The notes under the pieces: generated by a model
Seen by the model: only the letters and a program-made list of their open reading frames with translations
What the model was told of the DNA's origin: nothing
The model's database searches: none
Origin: Alteromonadaceae bacterium
Lineage (GTDB): Bacteria; Pseudomonadota; Gammaproteobacteria; Enterobacterales; Alteromonadaceae
DNA: 64,000 bases
Assembly (NCBI GenBank): GCA_014872785.1
Contig: WKFJ01000025.1
Location: 1 to 64,000, forward strand
Reading direction: 5' to 3'
Part shown: positions 1 to 11,125 of the stretch, piece after piece
How the letters are laid out: the number at the start of each line of letters is the position of its first letter
Numbering within the stretch: the stretch's first letter is position 1
Made by a program: the position numbers and the translations under genes

Positions 1-107
1 GCTTTCGCAATCCATTCATCGGGGATATGTTCAGAAAAGGTGGCAAGTTGAGCTATATCGACGTTGGATTCTTCTAGAAAATCAACGAATGCAGTTTGAG
101 GGGACAT
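1..107 (-). CDS. IS4-family transposase, N-terminal fragment (runs off window)
   Basis: Only the first 35 codons are in the window; the gene continues past the left edge. The peptide begins MSPQTAFVDFLEE and contains FSEHIPDEWIAKA. This resembles the N-terminal domain of IS4-family transposases, where an IPxEWIxxAL segment precedes the catalytic DDE domain. The catalytic part is not visible, so the family call rests on this short stretch. The ATG directly follows the T-run of a hairpin, with no Shine-Dalgarno sequence, which would keep translation low, as is common for insertion sequences. A host gene that happens to share this N-terminus cannot be excluded. Confidence 0.55.
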   Translation of the reverse strand, partial: MSPQTAFVDFLEESNVDIAQLATFSEHIPDEWIAK

Positions 108-139
108 AAAAAAATCCGATGACTATTGATCATCGGATT
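108..139 (-). terminator. Intrinsic terminator after the Gld-type ABC operon, or IS end hairpin
   Basis: Read on the minus strand, a perfect 10-bp stem (AATCCGATGA / TCATCGGATT) with a 7-nt loop is followed by seven T residues. It lies about 90 bases beyond the stop of the DUF4340 gene and would end that operon. Because it abuts the transposase ATG it could instead be part of the insertion-sequence end, blocking read-through from outside. Confidence 0.7.
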
Positions 140-231
140 TTGATCTCTTTTTGCTGCTCGTCAAGCCAATCTTTACTTAACTGATCAGTATTGCGCATAG
201 AGCGGGCTTTTTGAGCTTTAAACAACGTTAT

Positions 232-1248
232 TTAGTTTGATTCCGTTTCAGCTTCTGCAACTGGCGCCGATGGCTCTTGCAGAAAGTCTTCGACGGTTTT
301 CACTATTTGATTCGCGGTAAACTTAGACACCTCATAGCGCCAATTCTCCCACAAAGCCTCTTTTTCAGAGGATGAAAACTCCACGTAATCTTTTTCACCA
401 TTGCTAAGAAACTTAACAATGACCTCGTCATCTTTGAGACTCACTGTAAAGTTAGCTCTTTCCTCTAGCGCGTCTGCTGTATCCTTTACGCTGATATCAT
501 TGAAGCTGAGCCCGACGATATCATCTACCAAGTTTTTCAAAATAGAATCATACTTGAGTTCGCGTTCATCCGGCTTTGGTGTTAACTCCCAGTTTTTATC
601 ATTTTTCTCTGCTCCTTCGTCACTGGCAGATGCCGTCTCAGAATGAGTGATAGACCATGGCGTGCCGTCATTACGCGATATCGTCTGGATATCATCGCTG
701 GTGAAATCTAGTATTTTGGAATCAAGCCATGCTTTGTCGTCACTTGGTAGACTTATTTCAGCCTTAGTGAGCCAAGTCTGTTGCTCATTCGGCTTTCTTA
801 TGTAGACACCTGAGCCGCTAGACGCTTTGTTGCCTATCAGCACCTGCCATGACTTATCAGGTGAATGTAGCTTTAACAACGTTGCCTGGCTGTCTTTATT
901 TTCCAGATCGCCGAGTCCAAGTCTTGCGTAATTTTCTGCTTTGGTGGTTTTGGGTTCATCCAACTTTGCTGCACTTAGCGCATTGATAAGTGTAGCTATT
1001 TCGTCAGATTTGGCGGGATAATTAGAGAAGTTTTCACTCAACCACTGAGAATCCTTCTTAACAAATATCGCCCACTCGCCATCACTTGAAGTTAGTGAAA
1101 CTTTATTAATGCTTTTTGCATCGTCCAGTAGTTCTGGAAACAGCGCTTCTCGGTCAAACGTGGTTTGTGCTTTCTCTCCAGAAAACAACACAGTCGCTAG
1201 AACAGCTATGACAATAATTGCAATAAGATAAAGATTATTCTTATTCAT
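232..1248 (-). CDS. DUF4340 domain-containing protein
   Basis: A protein of 338 residues with one N-terminal membrane helix (about residues 6-23) followed by a soluble domain outside the membrane. The layout and the W..L....... DFTSDDIQTI segment match DUF4340 proteins, which commonly accompany GldG-like proteins in ABC export operons. It is the last gene of a four-gene minus-strand operon, 10 bases beyond the GldG-like gene. The C-terminus is acidic and Pro/Ala/Glu-rich (PSAPVAEAETESN). Its molecular role is not established; a periplasmic partner of the transporter is inferred from context. Confidence 0.82.
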   Translation of the reverse strand: MNKNNLYLIAIIVIAVLATVLFSGEKAQTTFDREALFPELLDDAKSINKVSLTSSDGEWAIFVKKDSQWLSENFSNYPAKSDEIATLINALSAAKLDEPKTTKAENYARLGLGDLENKDSQATLLKLHSPDKSWQVLIGNKASSGSGVYIRKPNEQQTWLTKAEISLPSDDKAWLDSKILDFTSDDIQTISRNDGTPWSITHSETASASDEGAEKNDKNWELTPKPDERELKYDSILKNLVDDIVGLSFNDISVKDTADALEERANFTVSLKDDEVIVKFLSNGEKDYVEFSSSEKEALWENWRYEVSKFTANQIVKTVEDFLQEPSAPVAEAETESN

Positions 1249-1258
1249 GGTAGGCTCC

Positions 1259-3082
1259 TCAACCTCGCAATCTCAAGCTTCGTTGGATCATAAATAGGCC
1301 TAATACGAGCAATAAAGGCATCACAAAAATGTTGATAAACTTCAATGTCGAACCCAAGTCTTCAATGTCTTTATCAAGTTGATGACGCACTTCTCTGAGT
1401 TTCTTTCGAATCTCTATTTTTTTATCCATAAAGCTATCGATAGCTTGCTGTTGCTCCGCAGTAAGCACTAACGTCTCTGAACCGCCCTGGCTATTTTGCA
1501 ATTCACTTAACTGTGTTTCTGTTTCAGCTAACTGCTGCTCTAACGCCATTTCTTGTTCCCTAAAACGTTCCTCAGCCAATACGGTTAACGCTTCAACACG
1601 TTCGAAAGGTCTAGCAAACGTACCACGACTGCGAATACTGATTAACGAGTTATTTCCGCCTAGATTTTCTAACGCATTAGTGACAAACGCGCCATTGTCA
1701 GCAAAAGGTGTCACTATTGTTTGACCAAAGAAGTTGGCTTGATTAACCCAGAATCTATCGGTGAGAAAATCGGTATCACCAACAATAATCGCATTTAACT
1801 GTTGGGTTTCTTTGAGATGTTCCGACTCAATACCCTCTGGAGCATTGTCAAACGCAGAAATGGCTTTGCCACTTAAGCGAACAGCCAAATTTTGGGGAAC
1901 ACTCTGCCCGGTAAAATGATCAAACAACATCTCCGGCTCTCGGGTACTGGAATAAATACCATTATTCACCGTGCTAACGTAGTCTGAAGAAACTATCAAT
2001 GGCGTGACTTGCGTTTCAGTACCACTTAATTCGGTGAAAACACCAAACGATGCACCGTTTATCGAGTCAAGGTTGGCAGTGGTAACATCTGTCTCGTCAA
2101 ACATTCCACGTTGCAACCCAACAAAACCCAGGTGTTTAGTGATACCACCGGTTTGTGTGCGAATATCTAGTCCAAGCGCCGCGTCTAGTAACACCTCTTC
2201 AGAGGTAAATTGCACGCCCCAGTTTTTCAACAGTAGGTCGATTTCCGAGCTATTTGCCGCAGTCATGCCGCCCATGGCTGCCATTGGGTCTGATTCGTGA
2301 TGGGGATCGACAAATGCAAGTATCTTCCCGCCGCCCATTGCGAATTGGTCAATTTGGTACAGCAGCTTTTCAGACAACCCTATTGGATGAATTAACATCA
2401 ATACATCAATGTCTTCCGGAAGTGCATCGGCCTCTTGTGGGATATCTTCCACACTGTAAAGCTGTTGAATCTGAGTGTATAAGGTCCAGGCAGGATCAAA
2501 TTGCCCCGTCATTGGGTTTTGACCACCTGATAATGTGAGACTACTCAAGAGACCCATTTTCAGCGGCGTAGGATCGCTCAACTGGTAAATCATTTTAGTG
2601 ATGTCGTATTCTAAAAATTGCTCTTTTTGCGGGTCGAAAAATCCGATAATTTGTTCGTCATCAAGGGCGTTACGACCGGCAAGTCCGAGGTAAATAGAGT
2701 CCGTTCCCACGCCACTACTTGCCGCTGTCAAACCGAACTCATCAGCTTGGTCTTCCGCCTCTGAAAAAGGCTCAGGATCAATAATATGAAGTTTTAATTT
2801 GCCATTGGCACTGGATTCATATTCACGCAACAAACTCAAAACTCTGTCGGCGTAATTGCGCAGTGTCGTTAAACCTTCGGAAGCCTTATTCGAATAGAAA
2901 AAATACAATTGAATAGGCTCATCAATCTGCTGGAGTATTTCCTTACTACCAGAAGACAACGAATACACTTGGTTCTCTGTCAGATCTAATCGAGCACTTT
3001 TAAAAAATGTATTGTTAAGTATGGTAGCTGCGAAAAATGCCACCACCAATAAAATGTACGTTAATGCATTTGATAGTTTCAT
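1259..3082 (-). CDS. GldG-like ABC transporter auxiliary protein
   Basis: This 607-residue protein has a helix near the N-terminus (about residues 7-24) and another at the C-terminus (about 580-600, FINIFVMPLLLVLGLFMIQR) preceding a basic tail. Between them lies a large extracytoplasmic region with a charged, Gln/Glu-rich predicted coiled coil at about 505-575. This is the architecture of GldG/ABC-2-associated auxiliary proteins (ABC_transp_aux). In Bacteroidetes GldG works with GldA and GldF in gliding; in proteobacteria the same trio occurs without gliding and its cargo is unknown. The start overlaps the permease stop by one base, so translation is probably coupled. Confidence 0.85.
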   Translation of the reverse strand: MKLSNALTYILLVVAFFAATILNNTFFKSARLDLTENQVYSLSSGSKEILQQIDEPIQLYFFYSNKASEGLTTLRNYADRVLSLLREYESSANGKLKLHIIDPEPFSEAEDQADEFGLTAASSGVGTDSIYLGLAGRNALDDEQIIGFFDPQKEQFLEYDITKMIYQLSDPTPLKMGLLSSLTLSGGQNPMTGQFDPAWTLYTQIQQLYSVEDIPQEADALPEDIDVLMLIHPIGLSEKLLYQIDQFAMGGGKILAFVDPHHESDPMAAMGGMTAANSSEIDLLLKNWGVQFTSEEVLLDAALGLDIRTQTGGITKHLGFVGLQRGMFDETDVTTANLDSINGASFGVFTELSGTETQVTPLIVSSDYVSTVNNGIYSSTREPEMLFDHFTGQSVPQNLAVRLSGKAISAFDNAPEGIESEHLKETQQLNAIIVGDTDFLTDRFWVNQANFFGQTIVTPFADNGAFVTNALENLGGNNSLISIRSRGTFARPFERVEALTVLAEERFREQEMALEQQLAETETQLSELQNSQGGSETLVLTAEQQQAIDSFMDKKIEIRKKLREVRHQLDKDIEDLGSTLKFINIFVMPLLLVLGLFMIQRSLRLRG

Positions 3083-3816
3083 TAGTCCGCCTTCTTATGT
3101 TCGATAATAAGTAAGCTTGCATACAACCAAGCCGCGATAACAATTGCGAAATAACCAATATTATTAAGGGCGATAACACCTTTGGCCATACTTTCAAAAT
3201 GAGTCAAAAAGCTAAACGACGCGATAGTGTCGAGCAATAGGAGCGGTAACCAGTCTTTGAATGCATCAAGTACCATCCCGGTTCCACTCAATACAAACAA
3301 GAAACACACTACCACAGACAAAATAAACGCAATGACTTGGCTCTTGGTTAATGCCGACATACATAAACCGATAGCGAGGAAGGCACCAGACATAAACCAA
3401 CTCCCTAAATAAGCGGCCAGTATGATGCCGTTATCTGGTGAGCCAAGGTAATTAACTGAAATCCAAAGAGGGAATGTCAGCACCAGCGACAATCCAAGCA
3501 CGCACCACGCCGCGAGGAATTTGGCCAAAGTGGCTTGTACAGGCATGATAGGTAAAGTCATTAGTAATTCTATCGTGCCTGACTTTCTCTCTTCAGACCA
3601 ACTACGCATTGCCATAGCTGGTACAAGAAATAGGTATAACCAAGGATGGAAATTGAAAAAGGGCAATAAGTCCGCCTGTCCGCGCTCATAAAAGCTACCA
3701 ATATAGAAAGCAAATACCCCGGAAAGCATCAGAAAAATCAAAATAAAAACGTAAGCTACTGGTGTTGCGAAGAAGCTAGAAAACTCACGTTTAAACAATA
3801 TGTAGGTCATATTCAT
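3082..3816 (-). CDS. ABC-2 type permease (GldF-like)
   Basis: A hydrophobic 244-residue protein with about six membrane segments, typical of the ABC-2 permease family. The region near residues 75-95 (MRSWSEERKSGTIELLMTLP) is the conserved cytoplasmic coupling segment of these permeases, with the EERKSGTIE signature that contacts the ATPase. It overlaps both neighbours by a single base, showing a tight operon. It probably forms the membrane channel of a Gld-type exporter together with the ATPase upstream; the substrate cannot be read from the sequence. Confidence 0.88.
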   Translation of the reverse strand: MNMTYILFKREFSSFFATPVAYVFILIFLMLSGVFAFYIGSFYERGQADLLPFFNFHPWLYLFLVPAMAMRSWSEERKSGTIELLMTLPIMPVQATLAKFLAAWCVLGLSLVLTFPLWISVNYLGSPDNGIILAAYLGSWFMSGAFLAIGLCMSALTKSQVIAFILSVVVCFLFVLSGTGMVLDAFKDWLPLLLLDTIASFSFLTHFESMAKGVIALNNIGYFAIVIAAWLYASLLIIEHKKAD

Positions 3817-4739
3817 TAGTTAGCCGCCTCCCCTGTAATATCTCTAAACACTTCATCTAGACGACCTTGTTCGATGTAAAGCTGTTCAATGATTAAGTCA
3901 TTGTCTTTAATGATATTTTGTACTTCTTGTAACACATCAGCGCCCTTATTGGGGAATATAGTGAGACTATTTAACTCTGTATTCGATACAACGGCGTTTA
4001 TCGATGCCACAGACTCAAACAATGAGGGATCTACACTCTGTTTGGCATGCAGAGTAATCGCATTGTGGTATTTAGATTGTTTAAGTAGTGCGTCAGGCGT
4101 GTCATTGAAGCACAACTTGCCATTGGCAATAACAATTACCCGGTTACATACCGCCGTGACTTCTTCGAGTATGTGGGTAGACACCACAACAATTTTATTT
4201 GTCGCCAGGTTTTGAATCAGTCTTCTCACTTGGTGTTTTTGGTTTGGATCTAAACCGTCGGTAGGTTCATCCAATATCAGAATATCAGGATCGTGAATAA
4301 TCGCTTGAGCGAGCCCGACTCTTCGCTTAAATCCCTTAGATAGATTATCAATGGGTTTATTAAGTACAGACTCTAACTGAACTTTCGCAATCACATCAGC
4401 AATTCTAGACTGCTTATCAGACGCACTTATTTCTCTAACGTCTGCGATGAAGCTTAAAAACTGTAATACCGTCATGTCTCCATAAGCGGGGGCTCCTTCA
4501 GGAAGGTAGCCAATGCGTTTTTGAACTTCTATCGGGTCTTGTGACACAGAATAACCGGCAACGACAACATCACCTGCGTCGGGACGCAAAAAACCGGTAA
4601 TCATTTTCATACTCGTTGACTTTCCAGCACCATTTGGTCCAAGAAATCCAACCACGTCTCCTGGCTTAACCTCAAAAGAAAGGTCATCAACAGCCAGGAA
4701 GTCAGCAAATTTTTTTGTTATATTTTTAACCGAAATAAT
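3816..4739 (-). CDS. ABC transporter ATP-binding protein (GldA-like), probable ATT start
   Basis: This is an ABC ATPase with Walker A GPNGAGKS, a signature region LSKGFKRR, Walker B ILILDEPTDGLD and a switch His in STHILEE. The first conventional start (GTG at 4655) falls just before Walker A and would delete the first beta strands and the A-loop aromatic. The same frame is open upstream and encodes ISVKNITKKFADFLAV, a normal ABC ATPase N-terminus. No ATG, GTG or TTG is present there before a stop. An ATT at 4737-4739, five bases after AGGA, aligns with the usual first Met and gives 307 residues. Either ATT is a true rare start or an ATG was mutated or misread. First gene of the operon. Confidence 0.85.
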   Translation of the reverse strand: MISVKNITKKFADFLAVDDLSFEVKPGDVVGFLGPNGAGKSTSMKMITGFLRPDAGDVVVAGYSVSQDPIEVQKRIGYLPEGAPAYGDMTVLQFLSFIADVREISASDKQSRIADVIAKVQLESVLNKPIDNLSKGFKRRVGLAQAIIHDPDILILDEPTDGLDPNQKHQVRRLIQNLATNKIVVVSTHILEEVTAVCNRVIVIANGKLCFNDTPDALLKQSKYHNAITLHAKQSVDPSLFESVASINAVVSNTELNSLTIFPNKGADVLQEVQNIIKDNDLIIEQLYIEQGRLDEVFRDITGEAAN

Positions 4740-4742
4740 AAT

Positions 4743-4859
4743 TTTCCTAAAACGATCAACAAGTTAAAACTGGCAATGGGGATATGGAGACAGTGATAAA
4801 AATTTCAAGATTGTTTTTGCAGCTAAATTACACATTAACGGCAATTAAGTAGGTGCTAA
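4743..4859. promoter_or_regulatory. Divergent intergenic region between ABC operon and trmO
   Basis: These 117 bases must hold promoters for both directions. On the minus strand TTGAAA is followed after 16 bases by CATATC, a weak sigma70-like pair. On the plus strand AT-rich sequence precedes a TAGGTG ribosome-binding-like motif before the tandem GTG codons of trmO. No strong operator palindrome is apparent. Confidence 0.3.
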
Positions 4860-5576
4860 GTGGTGCAAGATTTTGAGGTTCAAGCAATAGGTCGGGTGAA
4901 GAGTCCTTATAAGGAAAAGTTTGCGGTTCCAAGGCAGCCTGGACTTGCGAATAGCGTTGTTTCAGTGATCGAATTTTTTGATGATTTTGCGGCACCAGAT
5001 TTTTTTGCGGGTATTGATGAACATTCGCATCTGTGGGTGTTATTTCTTTTTCATCAGAATATTGCCAAGGGTTGGTCGGCCAAAGTTAGACCCCCTAGAA
5101 TGGGCGGCAACAAGAAACTAGGCGTGTTTGCCACCCGCAGCAGTTTTCGTCCAAACGCTATGGGTATGTCGGCAGCCAAATTACTCGAAGTAAAAAATAG
5201 CGACGGTAAAATCTCGCTTGTACTTAAAGGTTTGGATTTGGTGGACGATACGCCAGTAGTTGATATCAAACCCTATATTCCTTATTCCGACACAGTAACA
5301 GACGCTGTTTCTAATATAGCACCAGCGGAGCCTGCTACGGTTGACGTTTGTTTCTCGGCAGAAGCTCAAAATACGCTTCATGAAGAACATCAGCATTTTC
5401 CGAAATTAGAACAACAACTGCGTGACATACTAAGGCAAGACCCGCGCCCTGCATCTAAAAAGCGTAAAGAAGATAACAAGGAATATGGTGTTCGGCTGTT
5501 TTGTTTCAATGTTTTGTGGCAAGTAAAGGACAACTGTTTAATCATCACAAGAATAGAAAAAGTAGATGATGAATAA
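4860..5576 (+). CDS. trmO: tRNA (N6-threonylcarbamoyladenosine(37)-N6)-methyltransferase TrmO
   Basis: A 238-residue TsaA/YaeB/VirR-like protein. It should methylate N6 of t6A37 in tRNA-Thr(GGU) using S-adenosylmethionine, fine-tuning decoding in the cytoplasm. Visible family features are the N-terminal IGRVKSPYKEKFAVPRQPGL segment, DEHSHLWVLFLFHQN, the RPPRMGG and GVFATRSSFRPN motifs and DIKPYIPYSD. Length fits the gammaproteobacterial family. The start is one of two tandem GTG codons (4860 or 4863). It sits directly upstream of proS, the same adjacency as yaeB-proS in Escherichia coli. Confidence 0.93.
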   Translation: MVQDFEVQAIGRVKSPYKEKFAVPRQPGLANSVVSVIEFFDDFAAPDFFAGIDEHSHLWVLFLFHQNIAKGWSAKVRPPRMGGNKKLGVFATRSSFRPNAMGMSAAKLLEVKNSDGKISLVLKGLDLVDDTPVVDIKPYIPYSDTVTDAVSNIAPAEPATVDVCFSAEAQNTLHEEHQHFPKLEQQLRDILRQDPRPASKKRKEDNKEYGVRLFCFNVLWQVKDNCLIITRIEKVDDE

Positions 5577-5593
5577 ATAATTGCATTAATACT

Positions 5594-5620
5594 TTGCACC
5601 TCCATTTGGTCTGCTAAAAT
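5594..5620 (+). promoter_or_regulatory. Candidate proS promoter
   Basis: In the 78-base gap before proS a TAAAAT hexamer at 5615-5620 resembles a -10 box. TTGCAC lies at 5594-5599, with a short 15-base spacer, so the -35 assignment is weak. Confidence 0.35.
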
Positions 5621-5654
5621 AGCGCCAATTTGTTATTCGGGAACTCAATCGCAA

Positions 5655-7367
5655 ATGCGCACAAGTCAATACCTTCTATCAACCCAAAAAGAAACACCAG
5701 CTGACGCAGAAGTCATTAGTCATCAGCTAATGCTAAGAGCCGGTATGGTTCGCAAAGTCGCAGCTGGCATGTACAACTGGTTGCCATCAGGCTTACGGGT
5801 ATTGAATAAGGTAGCCAATATTGTTCGTGAAGAAATGAACAAAGCCGGAGCGATTGAAGTGCTGATGCCAGTGGTACAGCCGGCCGATTTGTGGGAAGAA
5901 TCCGGTCGATGGGAAGACTATGGCCCTGAACTACTGCGTATAAAAGACCGACATGACCGAGACTTTGTATTAGGCCCTACCCACGAAGAAGTCATCACAG
6001 ACTTAGTAAAAAAAGAAGTCACTAGTTATAAACAGCTACCTCTAAATCTGTATCAAATTCAGACCAAATTTCGTGACGAAGTAAGACCGCGCTTTGGTAT
6101 TATGCGTGGACGCGAGTTCACCATGAAAGACGCCTACTCGTTCCATTTAACTCAAGAGTGTTTAGAGACGACATACCAAAAGATGTATCAAGCCTACTGC
6201 AATGTATTTGAGCGAATTGGTTTGGAATACCGGGCTGTTATTGCCGATACAGGGTCGATTGGTGGCAGCGTTTCACACGAGTTTCATGTATTGGCTGAGT
6301 CAGGTGAAGATGCCATTGCCTTTAGTGATGGTTCTGATTACGCCGCTAACGTTGAAATGGCAGAAGCACTAGAAAGTGCCGTTGAAGTTGTTATTTCGCA
6401 AGACGTTAACAGTAAAATTGACACCCCAAATAGCCAAACAATTGAAGAAGCATCCGCCCAGCTTAACGTACCTGCAAATAATTGCGTGAAAACCTTATTC
6501 GTTGAAGCTGATGAAGACAGCGAACATGACCTAGTGGCGATAGTGGTTCGTGGCGATCATCAATTAAACGATATAAAAGCTGAGAAACTCTATAGCGTTA
6601 AAACACCACTGATGATGGCTGACGAGGCCAAAGTTAAACAAATCGTGGGGGCAGAGGTTGGGTCTTTAGGTCCCGTTGGTTTGCCGGTACCGGTTTTTGT
6701 AGATCGCAGCGCAGCAGCACTTGATAAGATGGTATGTGGCGCCAATGAAACGGGCTTCCACCTCGTCGCAGACTGGAGTATGGTCGGCGAATTTGAGGTT
6801 GCTGATGTGAGAGAAGTGCAAGCAGGTGATGCCTCACCTGATGGCAATGGCTCACTAGAAATAAAACGAGGTATTGAAGTTGGCCATATATTCCAGCTTG
6901 GTAAAAAATACAGTGAAGCAATGCAGTGTGGCGTACTAACCGAAACGGGTAAACACGAAACGCTTACTATGGGTTGCTATGGCATTGGTGTCAGCCGAAT
7001 TGTCGCCGCAGCAATTGAACAAAATCACGACAAGTATGGCATCAAATGGCCTGCGGCCATTGCGCCTTTCCAAGTCGTTATCATTCCTATGAACATGCAC
7101 AAGTCGCATCGCGTAAAAGAAGCGGCGGAAGCTATTTATGAAACCTTATTAGATGCGGGTATTGAGGTACTATTTGACGACAGGAAGGAACGACCTGGTG
7201 TTATGTTTGCCGATATGGAATTAGTTGGTGTTCCGCATCACATTGTTGTAGGCGAAAGAAACCTCGACCAAGATAATGTGGAATACAAGTCTCGACAAAC
7301 TAACGAAAAACAAGTAATTAATAAATCAGACGTACTTTCATTTATTCAATCTATAATGAATAAATAA
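5655..7367 (+). CDS. proS: Prolyl-tRNA synthetase
   Basis: A class II aminoacyl-tRNA synthetase of 570 residues, essentially the length of the E. coli enzyme. It charges tRNA-Pro with proline. Class II motif 2 is seen in [28 protein letters not shown] (split here: [10 protein letters not shown] and [11 protein letters not shown]). An insertion editing domain (about residues 225-400), which hydrolyses Ala-tRNA-Pro, separates the motifs, as in bacterial-type ProS. Motif 3 and the C-terminal anticodon-binding domain follow ([10 protein letters not shown]; then [11 protein letters not shown]). ATG start. No terminator is evident after the stop, so some read-through into the next gene is possible. 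Confidence 0.97.
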   Translation: MRTSQYLLSTQKETPADAEVISHQLMLRAGMVRKVAAGMYNWLPSGLRVLNKVANIVREEMNKAGAIEVLMPVVQPADLWEESGRWEDYGPELLRIKDRHDRDFVLGPTHEEVITDLVKKEVTSYKQLPLNLYQIQTKFRDEVRPRFGIMRGREFTMKDAYSFHLTQECLETTYQKMYQAYCNVFERIGLEYRAVIADTGSIGGSVSHEFHVLAESGEDAIAFSDGSDYAANVEMAEALESAVEVVISQDVNSKIDTPNSQTIEEASAQLNVPANNCVKTLFVEADEDSEHDLVAIVVRGDHQLNDIKAEKLYSVKTPLMMADEAKVKQIVGAEVGSLGPVGLPVPVFVDRSAAALDKMVCGANETGFHLVADWSMVGEFEVADVREVQAGDASPDGNGSLEIKRGIEVGHIFQLGKKYSEAMQCGVLTETGKHETLTMGCYGIGVSRIVAAAIEQNHDKYGIKWPAAIAPFQVVIIPMNMHKSHRVKEAAEAIYETLLDAGIEVLFDDRKERPGVMFADMELVGVPHHIVVGERNLDQDNVEYKSRQTNEKQVINKSDVLSFIQSIMNK

Positions 7368-7455
7368 ATCGGGGGGTTCCGCAGTATTATCGCTTGAATA
7401 ATGGAATTATCCTTGTCATATTTTGAGTTACAAAGTGTGATACGGAGGATGGATA

Positions 7456-8808
7456 ATGCTGCGTTGCGGGAAACCATGCAACAAAGGTGTCTACAGGTCA
7501 TGGATAACAGCCATTTTTTTGTCTGCATGGATGGCATTGCCTGCCTATGCTCAAACCGCAATTCCTGATGATCCTAATCTTAAACAACTTGCCCGATTAG
7601 TCGCCGAAAAGCAAGACGATGCCGCCTACGAATTAAGTACTAACTTAATGGAAGAATGGGGTGGCGAACCCTACTTCGACTTTTTAGCTGGCAGAGCCGC
7701 TTTCAACGCGGGTCATTTCCAAGAAGCGGTTTTTGCCTTCGAACGTGTCCTTATAAACGAACCCAAACAGCTTGCAGCAAGAGTACTCGCGGCATTTAGT
7801 TACTTCAAAGTGAATAACTACGGCGCGGCAAAAGTGGAATTAACCAAACTGCTCAATGTTGAATTGCCGGCAGCAGATAGGGAAAAAGTCGTTGAATACT
7901 TAGCGATAATTTCCGAACAAGAAGAGCGAGCTACAGAAACCAGCGACCTTTCTGCCACCCTAGGCTTTACCTTCGATTCGAATGTAAACAGCGGCACACT
8001 AGCAGAAGAGTTCTTCTTACCAGGCCTCGATCAACCTATCTTTTTAGATGACGCAAGTCGTGAGAGACACGACAACGTCACTGACCTCACTATCAACTAC
8101 GCCTACAGCAAAAAGATAACCCAGCGAAGCGGTTACAACTTTGGCGTAATGCTCAATGACGTAGGTCACGAGGCTGTAAGTAATCTCGATAGAAGCCTAT
8201 TAAACCTAAGTGCTGGCTATTTTAGAGAGTTTGATGCCACTAAAATTAACGTGAGTGGCTATTACCAACCTATGCAATTAAATGACGAACTTTATCGAGT
8301 GGCTTATGGCGCAAGTATTGACGCTACATGGTCGTTATCTGAGAAGTGGCAACTGCTTTTGGGTGTTGGTTATACGCAAGTTGATAACAAAGCAACTGAT
8401 ACCCAAGACATGGATCAGTATTCAGCTAAGTCTCGGTTTACTTACCTAGGCGACAGCATCCATATGTTTGAGCTGAGCATCGGTGATGACGAAGCAAAAC
8501 TCGAATCAAGTAAATTCAATGGAAGATACGTCATTGGCCTGAATTACACTTACTTATTGCCGATATCTCGACAATGGACACTGTCATTTTTAACTGTATA
8601 TCAAGATATTGAGCATGACGCTGAACAAGCCTTTTTCTTGGTGGTTAGAGAAGAAGAGAGCCTAATGACTGCCTTAAATCTGGACTATACACCAGACCAA
8701 ATTTGGCGCTTTTCGGCTAATTTCAGTTACTCGGACAAAACCAGCAATATCAACATATACGAATATGACAGAAGCGCTGCAAAGTTCAGTGCCACTAGAA
8801 AGTTTTAA
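7456..8808 (+). CDS. TPR/outer-membrane beta-barrel protein (Slam/DUF560-like)
   Basis: This 450-residue protein has a signal peptide (residues 1-32, cleavage after AYA). A helical TPR region follows (about 40-165, with AGHFQEAVFAFERVLINEP and a second unit after it). The C-terminal half (about 170-450) alternates polar and hydrophobic residues in strand-length segments and ends in Phe (SATRKF), as outer-membrane barrels do. A FDSNVNSGT motif marks the TPR-to-barrel junction, a pattern shared with TPR-barrel proteins of the DUF560/Slam (type XI secretion) kind. Membership in that family is inference; another TPR-porin family is possible. A good GGAGGA site precedes the ATG. It heads the accessory block. 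Confidence 0.7.
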   Translation: MLRCGKPCNKGVYRSWITAIFLSAWMALPAYAQTAIPDDPNLKQLARLVAEKQDDAAYELSTNLMEEWGGEPYFDFLAGRAAFNAGHFQEAVFAFERVLINEPKQLAARVLAAFSYFKVNNYGAAKVELTKLLNVELPAADREKVVEYLAIISEQEERATETSDLSATLGFTFDSNVNSGTLAEEFFLPGLDQPIFLDDASRERHDNVTDLTINYAYSKKITQRSGYNFGVMLNDVGHEAVSNLDRSLLNLSAGYFREFDATKINVSGYYQPMQLNDELYRVAYGASIDATWSLSEKWQLLLGVGYTQVDNKATDTQDMDQYSAKSRFTYLGDSIHMFELSIGDDEAKLESSKFNGRYVIGLNYTYLLPISRQWTLSFLTVYQDIEHDAEQAFFLVVREEESLMTALNLDYTPDQIWRFSANFSYSDKTSNINIYEYDRSAAKFSATRKF

Positions 8809-9009
8809 AGCGAATACGATTGCTGCATTACGCAGGGGAAGAAAAGCAAAACCAAACTATAATTTAGTGACGATTCGAGGTATAAGGTTTGTGAAACAGT
8901 TCAAAAATCGGCCACTTCATTATTGTCAATCATACATAAGTTTGTTGAATTATACGCACGTTCCCTACGCAAGATCTTATTCAGCCTAATGAATTAGAAG
9001 GAAGGATAA
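8809..9009 (+). promoter_or_regulatory. Intergenic region upstream of the FecR-domain gene
   Basis: This gap of 201 bases holds an isolated TATAAT (8858-8863) without a good -35, a TTGTCA (8923-8928) followed at 19 bases by AATTAT (8948-8953), and a CRP-like palindrome listed separately. A strong AAGGAAGGA ribosome-binding site lies just before the ATG at 9010. The gap suggests that the FecR gene and what follows have their own promoter. Confidence 0.4.
8887..8908. promoter_or_regulatory. CRP-like binding site candidate
   Basis: The sequence TGTGA AACAGT TCAAA (8890-8905) matches the CRP consensus TGTGA-N6-TCACA at nine of ten positions. Its centre (8897.5) lies about 62 bases upstream of the start site predicted from AATTAT at 8948-8953, close to the class I spacing of CRP promoters. 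The promoter itself is weakly supported. Confidence 0.35.
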
Positions 9010-11121
<2,112 letters not shown>

Positions 11122-11125
11122 GACT

